From positions 1 through 64,000 of the forward strand of contig JAAOMT010000661.1 of NCBI GenBank assembly GCA_016748015.1: a DNA stretch of 64,000 nt. The letters are read 5' to 3'. Within the stretch, counting starts at the first letter, position 1; every line of letters starts with the position of its first letter. The notes under the pieces were generated by a model that saw nothing but the letters and a program-made list of their open reading frames with translations, was not told where the DNA came from and made no database searches. Shown in pieces: positions 44,880 through 57,794 of the stretch. Made by a program: the position numbers and the translations under genes. The DNA is from Geosiphon pyriformis (Eukaryota; Glomeromycota; Glomeromycetes; Archaeosporales; Geosiphonaceae).

Positions 44880-47845
44880 TTAGCTATAAAATATATATTT
44901 AGTTTTTACAGTAATTTTCCCAAATAATGCATTAATAGTGATCCAAGATACTTATGAAAATTTCAAAAATTTTCGCTTGTAGAAAATGAAAAGTATTACA
45001 TTTAGTTTTTTTCATATTTCGTCAAAAATAGAAATAAATATCAACTAACTTCATAATGTAGACCTTCAAAGAGTTATGCCTGAGTGTACCGTTTCCTTAA
45101 AACCAATTGGTGTGACTATTTGGCATCGTCTTTTACAAAAATTGTTAAATTTGCGACAAAATCTGATTTCTCATCAGGTTCTCGAGGAAACATAGAAAAC
45201 GAAAAATGTTTCCACATTAAGCTATCAAATGCATTATCTCAAAAAGCATTTATCTACAAAATCAAAAATCAAATAATATGATATTACTCCTTACGAGAGC
45301 AAACGAGCACAAATAAACGAAGGTTTTGGAATGAGTCTACCACTCTGCCTTATGAACAAATTAAAAATTATATGTCTCGAAGCACCTTGTCAATTACTCA
45401 GTAAATTAAATCACTCGACTTTAACAATTTTTCCGTTTGTTCCCTGAAAAGTCAATAATTTTTTTTATTCCTCGGAAATGACAACAATTTTACTTTCTCA
45501 TGAACCTAGATCTCATTATAGATAACAATGGCAGAGATTACTGATGTCATAAGACTTTACCTTTTAAAGGTCAGAAACGCGATTTAAAATTTTGATAACT
45601 TTGCTATGATATAAAGTTGCATCGGGATTTTTTATCCGAAATATCGATTTATTTGAGAACTGAGATTTATTCTTTTTATATGTGACGACAGAGCTGGAAT
45701 CATTTTTTCAAGAATCTAAACAATCGATGACAGAATTATCAGACGTAAAATTATGTAGTATGATGGATGATAGTTATTATAGCTTTGTTAGGATAAGTTT
45801 AGTAAAAGATCAAAAATATTAATTTCATAATTTTTATAATATATTCTGCTCATAAGCTTTCGCCGTCACCCATTTAAATAAATTTAAATTAAATTTTATT
45901 TTCAAAAGAGTTTTGAGATTTCATCAAAAAGCTTAATTTAATGAAAGAGTTATGGGCTTAAAAGAAACTTGTAACAATCCATTCCCTTATCACTGATGAA
46001 AAAGCAGCATTTCTATTAGCTCCTAATATAAATAAGTCTTTTTATTACTTTTTTATATACAACAAAAAGCATAAAAATATTTAGACAGTACCTAATGAAT
46101 ATTTTAGTAACTTCCCTTTTTTGTAAAAAAGGGTTTCGCTCGAATAGTATACAATTTTTTAAATTTTGATTAAAATTCACATTTATTACAAAGAACGAAG
46201 ATTTCGAAATTGGTTTATTTTAAAATTAAAATGTATTAGAAAGTCAATTAAATTCTTTGAATTATGTGGATGGCTGATTTTTAACTTTGAAAAGGTTAAT
46301 TTTTAACTCTAATAAATTTTTTTAGTCTTGCCATTTCCCTTTTGTCCTTTAAATTTTTCAATTTTTTTTTTCCAGTTTTCGAATATTAATATCTTCATCA
46401 AAGACTTTATTTTACAAAGTTTTTGCGCTTTCTGCTTCCTAGAATGTAATATTGTTTGACTTTGACACAAGTTCAATGAATGATTGTTGGATTGTATTAT
46501 ACTCGATACAAACAAAAAAAAACTTTGAAATCCAAGTCTTTGAGTTATCTATAACTTAGATACTTTTTTTGGGAATAAAAAGTATATGCACTATGACAAC
46601 TCACCAAACCAATTCAAGTCCATCAAAATTCATCAATGATCGCTCGTTTATCCTGTAGCAATTATTATGTTAACTAATGAATTAAGATATACCGTGGAAA
46701 AATGCGCCTCAAAAATTAATTGTTGGAAATTGTTTGTGTTCCTTAGATAACATTCCGATTGATCATAGATTTCCTTTAAGTTAATAATAACAAGCTATAC
46801 ACAGGATTTTCGACATTTGAAATGGAAAGTCTTCATTTACCATATACAAACTTTAAATCCTCTCTAAAAATTTCTAATTGAATATATGATATAAAAATAT
46901 ATACTTCAAAGTAGTATTCAATTATAATAAAGTCTTCTATTATACAAACAACAAAAAAGAAAAGAAAACCATTATAACTCTTTAAAGTCTTTTGCTAGCG
47001 TGAAGAAGTAAAGCTTCAACGAGAAACTTAATAACTTAAATATTTTTAAACTATAGAATAATTTTTTCTTTTTCTATCTGCTTTTTTTATACAGTAAAGA
47101 TAGACATTTCAATTCCATTGTTGAAGCCTATTTAATTGTTATTAATTATTTTCGCTACTTACACTGTTGGTTTTTCTTATTTCTCTTGTTGGCCTCACCG
47201 TTATTTTCAATTATTTTTGTCATTATTGGAATGAAAGATTATTGTTTTCTGTATTAATGAAGATCAATTTTTACTTAAAATACTGTTTTCAATGGTAAAA
47301 CTCCCATCTCTTTACCTTTTCGATTTACCATTGTTGGATCTAACTTATTATTATATCCATTGTTAAGAACTAGAATGCCCATTTTCTATTATCATTATAA
47401 TTTCATTTCTTTATTGTATTTTTTTCAACTAGATGAATAATTTAAATTCAAGAAATCGAAATAAAGTAGAATATTGAGGGAATATTATATTATTGTAGAT
47501 TTTGATTTTTTTTTTCTTAAGAGTGTACCAAAATAAGCTTTTATACTTGGTTGGCATAGAAAAGGCTCATTATAAAAAATCTCTCCTTTTAAAGTTTTCT
47601 GCTTCCCCTTTCCTTAAAATTAACAAATTAACAAATTAACAAATTAACAATCAAACTTTTTTTAAGGTTTTTCTTTAATAAAACAAATTTTAAACCCGTT
47701 TTTGATAACTGATCAAAAAATAAAAATGCATTGGGTTATCAAAACCTCTTCTCGACTTGATAAAATAAAAATTAGGTATTTGTTATCGGTTAAACACCCT
47801 TCTAAACCAGAAATAGAAATAATGGAAATATCTTTTTGAAAAAGG
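44880..47845. other. Intergenic with scattered coding-like scraps
   Basis: Open stretches near 45084-45281 and 45280-45450 have a plausible residue mix but no motif, start or splice partner. The remainder has no recognised feature. Confidence 0.4.
47617..47650 (+). repeat. Octamer tandem repeat AAATTAAC, four copies
   Basis: Perfect tandem units. Confidence 0.9.
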
Positions 47846-48049
47846 CATCTAATTCAATTGAGTTTTAAGAAGAGCTAAAAAGAAAAAGAAAATCTTTTGA
47901 AAATAGTCTAATTTAAAGTTTTTGACCATTATAAATTCAGAATAAATGATAAAAAAAAGTGTATCTTTACACATATTACCAATAATGCTGAAGATAAATT
48001 TAACGTTTGAAAGACAAAGCCAAAATTTTGTATATTTTTGAATAATTAC

Positions 48050-48160
48050 CTTAGATATAGGTGTTAAATTAGTATCATACACTCTGTATTCCGAAAAACA
48101 TCCTTTTTCATCTAAATATTCGAGATTCCTCAATCGAGAATATTTCTCCAGGCTTTTTAA
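48050..48160 (-). other. Possible exon of an unknown gene
   Basis: The minus-strand frame reads LKSLEKYSRLRNLEYLDEKG, then FSEYRVYDTNLTPISK, directly before a GTAATT donor at 48049-48048. The composition is protein-like, but no partner exon or family was identified. Confidence 0.3.
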
Positions 48161-48169
48161 ATATTTTTT

Positions 48170-48860
48170 TGTTAATATTTTAAAAAAAAAATCATAGTTT
48201 TACACACCTATTGTAGCTTTTTTTGAGGTCATAATTATCAAGTAATTAAAACAATAAAAATAGTTTACAGAAATAATTATTTCCAATACCTTATACATTT
48301 TAATCGTATGATAAACACTACTTTTAGGAATATTATGTTAGCTATTATAATTAAATTCAAAAGCAATTATAATTGCTTTTATTGTGTGTTTTAAAAAATT
48401 TGTACTGTAATATTATGTTTAATAGTAAATTCAAAATAGACATATGTAAAAATAAATAGCAGTTTCTTAAATCAAATTTTAAAAAATTTAAATTAAACAT
48501 TTTAAGTAATAAAATAGGAAATCAATTTAAAAATAAAATTATAACCTTTTCAAAAAATGTGAAAACAAAAATAAACTTGAAACACTATGTCAATAATAAT
48601 AATACAATTCACATTTTTTTACAATATTAAAAAATAATTGTACACAAGTTGCATAATCAAATAATTTCTGTATTATATATTATTAATAGAAATCTTTTTT
48701 TGGCTATCTTAATCTTGCTGAAAATGTTTGTTGTTTCACTTTTGGTAATAAAAAGATTACTTTTGTTTTCTAATTTTTTAATACTGTTTGTGAAAATATT
48801 GACTTCCTTTTTTAATTGCTTATGCTGTGCTAGCAAATTTTTATTTAATATTTGTTGCAA
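48170..48860. other. Small AT-rich island
   Basis: Composition is like the 5.6-21.2 kb island. It includes a perfect 22-bp palindrome at 48359-48380. The overlapping open frames on both strands at 48649-48996 are Lys/Asn/Leu-rich or hydrophobic and not convincing. Confidence 0.5.
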
Positions 48861-48863
48861 AAT

Positions 48864-48926
48864 TTACCGTAAGTTGCTGAGTTGTAGACCCAAAATTTAT
48901 TTATATCAGTCAGCAACTTACGGTAA
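48864..48926. repeat. Perfect 17-bp inverted repeat
   Basis: TTACCGTAAGTTGCTGA at 48864-48880 is the exact reverse complement of 48910-48926, with a 29-bp loop. It overlaps the tandem repeat below. Confidence 0.9.
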
Positions 48927-48994
48927 TTACCCTAAAAGTTGTAGACCCAAAATTTATTTATATCAGTCAGCAACTTACGATAATTACCCTAAAT
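48881..48994 (+). repeat. 57-bp tandem repeat, two copies
   Basis: The unit starting GTTGTAGACCCAAAATTTAT occurs at 48881 and again at 48938 with only one or two differences. Each copy carries the CAGCAACTTAC arm of the hairpin. Confidence 0.9.
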
Positions 48995-49077
48995 AAAACC
49001 TAAAAACTTAAAATATTTATCAATCATTTCCTAAACTTTTAGTCTTTATTAGTACTAGAGACTCTTGGAATCGCTGC

Positions 49078-51111
49078 TTATTTAAGATCTTGACGCTTTT
49101 GAACTCTCACCCAAAATGGATACTTCATAGGCAGATTTAACGAAATCCCATAAGTTACAGGATTTTTGGTCGGGAGAATTTCAAATTTAAACTCTCTCAA
49201 AATAGATGTAACCAAAATTATTGATTCCAGAATGGCAAATTGTTGACCGAGGCTAAGAAACAAAATTTCTTGCAATAAACTGTTGATGCTTTTTACAAAT
49301 GACACAATATATTCTTAAATGTACCTACCAGTTTCGAGGTCCAGCATTGAACATTGGATACTTATATGGGTTTGGTTTGGATATTTCTTTACCTTTCAAA
49401 AATCGTTCAGGTTTGAACTCGTAAGCATCCTCGCCCCATATTTCCTTGGTTCTACCCATTGTATATGATGACCATCCAATCATATCCCCGGCGTATATCG
49501 GAACTCCTCCCGGTAAAACATCATCTTTTAAACAAGTCTAGAATCCGCTTATAAGAAAAAATGATGAAAAAGCCATGTAAATACATTGATCTATTCCAAA
49601 TACCTTAACGTTTGCTGGAACGCTAGGATGTAATCGAAGCGATTCATAAAATGTGGCAGTTGTGTAAGCAAACTCATGGAGGCTATCGTAAGTAGGTACC
49701 TGGTTACTTTCCTTGAGAAGGGAGTTTATCTCTTTAAGGATGGCTATTTCGACTCTTGGATTTTTGATTATTTCATATATCATCCAGGTAATTGCCTATA
49801 TAAGATTAAGACATATTTGGCATACTCTTTAGAAAAAAATTTTAATTCAATATACTTACTTGGGCGGTTGAATCTCTGCCTAAAGATTAAATTATTGATC
49901 GTTTAAAATATTGAAATTTTCCTCAAGGAGATGATCAACATTTCACTTACCAGCCAGTATTAAATTTAAAATCATATATATAAGTTCATTATCATTCAAT
50001 TGTCGCCCGTCTTCATCAATAGCATTCATACATAGACTCAGTAAATCATTGGGAATTTTTTCATTTTTTGAAATTTCAATGCGACGTGATTGGATTATGT
50101 CATTTGCAACATCTCTCGCAGTTTTACAAGCATTTCTCATTCTCGATGCTCGAGTCGTAAATTCCTCGGTAATAGGCCAAAGCGGATTTAAAAAGGGTTC
50201 CGATAAGACTAATGAGGCGTAATTAAAAGCGGTAGCAAACTCTGATGTAGATTAGTAATTTTTACTTGTGCCAAAATCTGCACTGAAACAAATCCTACAT
50301 TAAAGAATATTGAATAAGAAAGAGTTCATCTAATAGAGGTTGATATACGGATGGGTAAATAATTTTACTTACTTGACAAAAGAGTCAAGTGTGAATTTGT
50401 AAGAAAGATTATGAAAATCAATTTTTTCTCCAGTTTCTGCGACTTTCCTTAGTAATTCAATAATTTTTTTGATTCATCTCGAAAGACCACCTAAATATTA
50501 TCACGAAAATATTTTCCTTGAAACAAGTTGCTTATAAGTCTCCTTTGAAATTTCCATTGGGATCTATATGGCATGTCACAATAATTGAATATTTACATTT
50601 AGCATATTTATATTTTAATATTTCATGAACTGTTAATATATATTAATAGAACCTTACCCATCACTACTAAAGATTCCGTCACCGATGAAATCTGATAAAA
50701 GCTTTTGGATTACGGGGCCTTTAGGGAAATTAGCTGAATTCGTCTTTAGGATATATTCGACTCCTTCTGGATAGTTACAAGCTAAAAAACGGCCTACTAC
50801 TGGAATAGTAAATGTGCTATCAAAATAGTATGATCTCTCAAAATCAATGAAATTATTTATAGCATATAACAGAAAAAATTTAAAAATTATTGAGAAAATT
50901 ACAAATTTTTCCCATATAGGAGGTGTTTTTCATAAAAATGATCGTGTATGTCGTGACCATATTCAAGCGTCAGTAATAAATTTCCAATTATTGGCCATCC
51001 TTTAGGTCCTCTTAAATCTGGTCGATAACGAGTTCCTACAGCCCTATCAAGGTAAATGATTGCTAAAATAATGATTACAAGGAAGCCTACTAATAAAAAC
51101 TCTCGCAACAT
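49078..51111 (-). pseudogene. Cytochrome P450, 8 exons, three disabling lesions
   Basis: A membrane-bound haem mono-oxygenase, about 505 residues if whole. Exons (minus): 51111-50903, 50834-50658, 50563-50373, 50294-49951, 49879-49860, 49795-49604, 49537-49329 and 49252-49078; all joins are GT-AG and in phase once the lesions are allowed for. Landmarks: an N-terminal anchor with RGPKGWPIIGNLL; helix C DGSQWKFQRR; helix I LAGRDSTAQAITW, completed by a 20-bp microexon; helix K ESLRLHP; KPERF; and haem loop FNAGPRNCLGQQFA, whose Cys codon (TG|C) is split by an intron. Lesions: TAG at 50491-50493, a one-base loss in a T7 run at 50464-50470, and TAA at 50252-50254. It starts at the first ATG of the open frame (51111). 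Substrate unknown. Confidence 0.85.
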
Positions 51112-51129
51112 TATTTCGTTTTTCAATCG

Positions 51130-51630
51130 CTAAAATCTAAACGAAATTGGTGGGATATGAATTGATTTATATATTTTGATTTTTCTGAGTGAAAATGTTG
51201 TTTCTTTGGGGACTTTTCGGAATTTCGGATATAATATAAACCAAAGAAAAATGAAAATAGCCTTATCCTCACAAGCACCCTTTTTTTAGCCTTCAAAGTT
51301 TGGCAAAGATTTTCTATTTAACAAAAATTATATTTTTAGAAAGGTTAAAAAGTTAGATTGCTTGGGGTTTTCTAAAAACAAAAAATTCTCAGACGGTAAG
51401 GATCAAAGCATTGATTACAAGTAATTAATTCTCTTATCAGAATATTTTTTTTAAGAATCCATTAGAAAAAAAATGGTTCATATAAAAATATTTTCATGTT
51501 AATATAAAAAATTGGTACTGTCGCAACGCGTTTAACCAGATTAGTAAATAAAACATGAAAATTTCCCCAGTTAGAATTGTTTGTGATCCCAATTTCTTGT
51601 TTATTTATTTTTCAACATTCAAACATATTG
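51130..51630. promoter_or_regulatory. Upstream region of the P450 gene
   Basis: Non-coding stretch between the P450 start and a transposon relic. No specific element is recognised. Confidence 0.3.
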
Positions 51631-51634
51631 GACA

Positions 51635-53515
51635 AAATTTTATTTGGCAAAAAATATGACGCATATCATACACCGACATTGGTGAGGGCAAAATGCTAGC
51701 TCTTAACAAAATTATGAGTGCTGAAAAAATTGCAAAGAAATAATGCGCGACCTACAACAATACGACGTTGCCTGGCTAAATACAAAAGGGTCAAGAAATC
51801 GAAAATTTACCACTGTCCGGAAGACCGTACATTCTAAAAACAAACAAAAAAATGCACTTATATAAAAGAAAGACGCACGCCACTTTGTGATATTTTTAAT
51901 GATTTAGAGGTTAAGTGCTCTTTAACAACTGTTTTAAATTTTTTTACAGATAAAATTTAAAAGTTTCATTTCAGGGGAATGAAAAAGTCCTCTTTGTTAA
52001 CTTTGTATGGAATTGTCTAACTTGCATTAAGCAATTCTCATAACAATTGAATTCGTCCTGAATAGTAATTAGGATTCAGGAGAATGAAATCCAAATAAAA
52101 GAAAATACTGTCATTGGTTCACAAAATTTATGAATTGCATTTTTTCATCTTCTAACCTTTCAATAAAATCCTTCAAAGACGTTTTTAGATGAACCCGGAG
52201 TGTACCTTTTAATAGAAAATGGAAAATAAGAAGAAATTTTTTATGATAAACTAAATGGTGACCAGCAAAAGCAGGTCCAAGTTTATTCACTTTTCAAAGT
52301 AGTTTAAGATGAACTTTATTTTTGAACTAAGAGTTACTCAAGTGAAAAATGTTCAAAGCATTTTGTTTTAATCATAAGAAAACAAGTGAAGCAAAAAGAA
52401 TAAAATCAGGTAATTAAATCGAATTTTTCATCTACTTATGAAATTTTTCTTTGCCATCTTTATTGTGGAATTCAACCTAAAGTGTATCTCTTATTAGTAA
52501 AAGATTCTAAAAGCAATAGTTCATTTGACAATATTGTTTCCAATTAGAAAGTGAATCTTATTTTACGCACATGCGGCAGCATGATACGGTTTTCGTACCT
52601 GAATCTTATCCATGTTAAGAAAAATGATCGTGGCTTAAATATACTTCGACCCAAGTATGAATTGCCATATATTAAGTTCAATATCAAGCCACTTCCATCT
52701 CCGTAGTAGGGAGCGCACAAAGCAAGAGCAATGTTTCTAATATTACACTCAGAGTAAAATTATGGAAATTTTATTTCGAATTTTATCTTCATTAAGAATT
52801 ATGTATAGTGAGCCACATAATAATAGGTTATGATAAACTTTCGTTTAGATACTCTGAGACATTTTCAAACTAGCTAGAACAGTATTTCATGATGCAGGAA
52901 TTCGATTTCATATAGCAGCAAAAAATTCATTTGTTTAGGACAATAAAGCAATTAAACGAGTAATTTAATGCAAAGAAAATATCCCTAAAAATAGATATTA
53001 ATGGTGGCTGCTATTGTTTCAGATAAAAACCGCATAGAAATTGGAAAAAAATCACGACAAATAAAGGTAATGGCGTCATACGGGAGAAAGATGTAATGTA
53101 GAATGTTTAACCCCATTTTCAAAAGTGGTCGGAGCTCGGTAATGGTTTGGGGATGTTTCGTAGGAGAAATCTAGGGTCCATCCGTTAATATATTTTGACG
53201 AATATAAAGAAAAATCAATAGAAAAATTTATTTCAAAGTTCTTGAGCAAAATCTTTTGCCATTTTACAAACAGCACGTTTATTAGTGGTAGAAAATTTTG
53301 GTTTTCAATAAGATAATACACCAATTTATACTGCAAAGGAAGTTGAAGAATGGTTCACAAAGAAAAAATTAAATTTATGGATTGGCCAGCATCTCCTGCG
53401 ACCTTAATTTCATCGAAAATATATAGAAGCTAATGAAGGTATTATTCAAAGATTTTTCAAAGACTCTAGGAGAACTTAAGGCTGCTCTAAGAGAGGAATA
53501 GGTCTACTTTTAATA
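51635..53515 (+). mobile_element. Tc1/mariner transposase relic
   Basis: Scattered frames match a Tc1 transposase in order. The helix-turn-helix is at 51690-51800 (ALNKIMSAEKIAKK, then LAKYKRTGQ), with SGRPYIL at 51815. ARRPLCDIFNDLE follows at 51880. The DDE core is at 53130-53480: VWGCFVGE, then FQQDNTPIYTAKEVEEWF read through one shift, then FIENIW-like sequence. It ends ELKAALREE at 53470. There are many stops and shifts. The stretch 52000-52850 between the halves is longer than usual, so an insertion or two overlapping copies are possible. Ends were not resolved. Confidence 0.6.
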
Positions 53516-53739
53516 ATTCAAATCTTTGATGTGAACATATTCTAAAAAAGATTATGTATATATGTATATATCGAAATTTATATTTAATAAAAAGTTTGAG
53601 CGTTATTTTCCGAGGCAACTGTACATGATGATCAACGTATATAATGATCATAGCAATAATGATTAGTGTTTCTATCAAAGTAATGATGATAGTCAAGAAT
53701 ATATTTCTAAAGTTGAGAAGGTTCTGATGCATAAATGAA

Positions 53740-54690
53740 TTTAAAGATTTTCATTTGATATTGATTTAGATGATCATTAAGTTAAAAATGGATTCTAATT
53801 CTGCGAATATTACAACGCCAATACCTCAGCAAAACAATGGGGATTTTCATTATATTTTACTAAATTTATTAAGGTTTCATTAAACGAACAAAACTGCACT
53901 GAAGATTTTTACAAAATTGGGAAAATTATTAAGAGAACTTTAAAATACTTTCCATATGATACCAGTTAGCTTTTAATTTCTTGCCTTGTATTTACTTTAA
54001 TTTATTTTGCTTATGTCAGGCTGAAGTTATTTTAAGAATCGGGGAATTTTCAGAGTGGTTTAAATGCGAAAAAACAATGTAAATTTTATTTGGCAAATTC
54101 TTTGAGCTCTGGAACTTGCTTTTTGTATCATCATTACATAATTCTTTATTAATTAAAGAACATAATCAAGATATTTTATAGATTAAATTATTTCGACTTT
54201 TCAGATATGGGCATTAATCATCTTGTATAAATATATAAAAAACTCTCGGTAACCCCCAATTCATTTATAATTTTCGATGTCTTGGTGAATAAATTTGGCA
54301 CAAAATAATTTTTTCAATTAAATGTTGTAAAATTTAAATAATTTAAAATTTTAGTAGAATTTTTAACCAAAAAGATTTGAATTCACACTAAGAATTTCAA
54401 GAAAAATAAATTAGAGCAGAAACTACTATAATTTATCATATAAATCAGCTGGGATCTGTTAATAACAGATCGAAATACTCATAGACACAACTGATTAGGT
54501 CCAATAAAATTTTTTCAGATGACACCTTTATCATCAAAAAGAGCATTTTTTTGATATAGAAATTTAAAATAAAACATTAGACTAAATTTGATTCTAAAAC
54601 TTCTCAATTTTTAATACAAAAGCTAAAACACTCTGAAACTCACAAAAAAATTAGTTTGATAATGATATTGCGTTGGGTGCAAATAAATAT
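53740..54690. other. Intergenic, nothing recognised
   Basis: No credible gene or repeat seen. Confidence 0.4.
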
Positions 54691-54692
54691 CA

Positions 54693-54954
54693 GAATTATC
54701 GGCGAGACTAAACATTATTATTGGATGAGAGTGGTGGAATTATTTGAATTTGTTGAAGTAGTGTTGGAAGTTGATTTAAAAGTAAAATTCTTGTAAAAGA
54801 AGGACTGAATTATATATTTGATAAATTAAAGGCATTTTTTGTGGCAGCAGCTTTTGGTTGGATAGCTTTGACATGTTTCTCATTTTTTCTATTTTTTATT
54901 TGTAAATGTAATTTGAGTATTGTAACATATGCTCTCGACTGTAGTAGGCAATAA
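54693..54954 (+). pseudogene. Membrane-protein relic
   Basis: An acceptor-like site at 54692 is followed by IIGETKHYYWMRVVELFEFV and a Val/Glu-rich helix to a TAA near 54798. A neighbouring frame continues EGLNYIFDKLKAFFVAAAFG with a strong membrane segment (WIALTCFSFFLFFICKC) to the TAA at 54952-54954. One frame break separates them. No family is recognised. Confidence 0.3.
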
Positions 54955-55132
54955 TCGGTTTACAAAAAGACAATATTACGTGCTTTTAAACATAGTAAAA
55001 TACATATTTTTAAAACTAACTTTCAATCGGTTTTAAATTAACGACAACTAGTCATTTTCATATTTTTATTAAATAATGAAAATACAAGACACAACACTGT
55101 CTTTATAACTTAATATTAATAAAAGTTACTTC

Positions 55133-55740
55133 TCAAGTTAAAAATATAAATTTCAATTTAAAAAATAAAAAAAACATCAAAATAGGAAAAGGATTGGAAT
55201 TAATTTTTATCGATACCGAAAAGAAAGCGTTTAACTGAGCTAATTCTCGCTCTAAATTCAAAAGGTGTTGAACCAAAAATAGGTGAGGAATTTGCTGACT
55301 AATTGACGATTGATTCAATTGGTTACTATGTTTTTGAGTAAAGTCAATTTGGTTATCAGCTGGGACAGATTCTAGATCACTATTCTTCTTATTGTAATGG
55401 ATCTATTTTGTTTTTCTTTTAAATTGAATTATTTGTAATTTCTAAAAAATGAATTGAAAGAGGGTGGCATTTCAGATTGTGAATTTCATAGCTGACGAAT
55501 TTCTGATGATCCTGGATGTGTTAATGTAAAAGCATTCACATAATCTTCGGTTTGGTTTAATGATGAATTTGCATCGTTCACATTATCATGAGCAAAATTC
55601 TGGTTTTGCTTATTAAAAAAAGTAATTTGTGATGGCTTCACATGACACTCATTTCTGACGAATTGATTATGATAAAGTTCTTGTTGATAAGGATGTCTGT
55701 TGTCCAATAGAGTTTGATCTTTGATAAAGTTGATTTTCGA
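55133..55740 (-). pseudogene. Asn/Gln-rich coding remnant
   Basis: Two minus-strand open blocks. 55740-55486 reads DNRHPYQQELYHNQFVRNEC, then NQNFAHDNVNDANSSLNQTE to a TGA. 55420-55133 reads NSDLESVPADNQIDFTQKHS, then PHLFLVQHLLNLERELAQLN and a hydrophobic end. The composition (Asn, Gln, Ser, His) resembles the disordered tails of fungal transcription regulators, and the second block looks like an amphipathic helix. Neither block has an ATG start in frame, and a link between them needs a frame change. It could be the tail of a lost HMG gene, but no box was found upstream. Confidence 0.35.
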
Positions 55741-55744
55741 GATT

Positions 55745-57790
55745 CATTTTTCTTGAGGAAATGATTTTTAGAATATTATGAAGTTTGATTAAATTTTAAA
55801 ACAATCCTATAAATACGGAAAATGAAATTGGAGATCTTCATAGTCTTCTAAGCCTGCGCGATGATAAGAATCGCGCGCAATTGAAGACTGGTACACAAAA
55901 TTGAAAACTTTGATGATGGAAAAAAAATGAGTTGATAACTTCAGGTAAAATTTCCGCAAAAAACGCCTCTTTTCAAGTATTCCATTACTTGTACAACATG
56001 TTTTTGCAAAATTTGAATATAAAGCTTAGGATCTACGATATGACAAAAACAAATAATCTGGTTTTTCTCTTTACACAAAAACTGCCCCCACCCAAGAATT
56101 TTTTTCTTATACTAATGTTCAATTGTGTTTGGAATGTTGTTTCCTCTGAAAATAAATTTTTTTTCAGTTATAATTATGATGAAATTTGGCTCATTCAACA
56201 TGTTTCCGCTTTTGAACTTTCGTTGGCTTAGTAATTGGTAGGTTTTAAATGTCTGCAAATTTTGCAATATGAAATCTTTACTCCCTCTGTATCTAGTTTA
56301 GTAGTAATTCTTTGCAAAGACAAGGAAGAATTTTTGCAAATATATTGACCTCTTTTTCTTTAATACATGTTTCGTGATCTTTTTGCGATGACTATTATCG
56401 TCTTTGTGCTCACTTTTCCTGTTTTTTCCAACTTTTTGACATTTGTATCATATAGTTGAAATAGGTTGCTTAGTAATTTCACCATCATTCCAGAAGTATA
56501 ATAGCTTTGACCTGCTACGTTCCTTAACCAACAAATTTATTTCTAACATGAACTATACACAAGGTTGTAAATCAAGTTCTATCACATTTGATTGGTGATT
56601 ATAGAAAAATTCTCTTTAAATGCTTAACCTCAGAGTGGAATCTTTATTGCGCAATTCAATCCAGGCTTAAATGCTTAATGAATTTGAGCTTTTTTATAAC
56701 TTTTTCTGCTCATGTTAGATTCCCTCCTGTTTTAAAACAAATTTTCAAGGGAAACCTGAAATAGCTTGTTTTTCTTATAGTCACTACAAAATTAGGTAGC
56801 AATATTAAAGAATTTCTAATAATATTTTAAGATTTTGAGAATTATAATATAAAGCTTGAATTATCAAGCTTAACATACTTTCCAACTGTTATTTAAATAA
56901 TTAAAAGTAATCTCAATAAAAAGAAAAGAAATAACTTTACATTTAGTTGAAATATCAACTATTAAAGTTTATAGAATGCAAAGTTATGAGACATGAATCT
57001 TGAATTATTACAATATGAGCTATCATTTGGATATCTCAGAAAATACTTTATTCTCGATCCAGGGCATGTTTATGTAATAATCGTAACATCTCATTTACAA
57101 TTATACTTATAATACCCCTTGAGAACTTGAATTGAACGATGTGAATGCTATGAATCATTATATATCAAACAATGCCGAAAAAACTATTTTAGCAAATTTG
57201 CCTCAAGTTTCAATTCCCACCAACGAAATTATTATGCTTTATGTGGGCCTATTTATTTTTTAATAAGAAACATTATTTTCAAAATGAAATTATGATGCAA
57301 GTTATCTTTAAGCTCCAGAAAATTTGTAGTTGAACAATAAAAACATTCTATCTTTACTGAGCAGAATTATAGAATTCTTGTACAATTTTTTCAAAAGTAA
57401 TTGAGATTTGATGATAATAAAAGAATTAATCCCCAATTATCCATTACAAAAGCGATTAATTTATAGAGGCCAAAAAAATGAATTTAAGAAGGATAAATAG
57501 CTAGAATTTTGAAATATTTGAAGCAGCCTTGCTAGAAGATTGCAAAATTAAAGTTTCTTTAAGTCATTTCAAGAAGTTCTAAATCATGTGGATTTAATTT
57601 AATCTATTTAACATTTGGAACATTGCTCGATTATCAACTTCTATTTGATTTATTCGCATACTTAGCATGTGCTGATAATTCATAATTTTCTTGGGAAAAT
57701 ATTGGCTCGGAAAGTATGACATGTATTTTGGAAAACCATATAGTGACATATATTTGAAATCATTTGTCACAATCTAATTTGGGGTTAGGC
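55745..57790. other. Intergenic, nothing recognised
   Basis: The 99-codon frame at 55932-56231 is Phe/Asn-rich without a motif. No other feature. Confidence 0.4.
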
Positions 57791-57794
57791 CTAT

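Noticed and set aside
48649-48996. 115-codon plus frame across the 57-bp tandem repeat
   Set aside because: The repeated C-terminal peptide simply reflects the DNA tandem repeat; no start context or motif.
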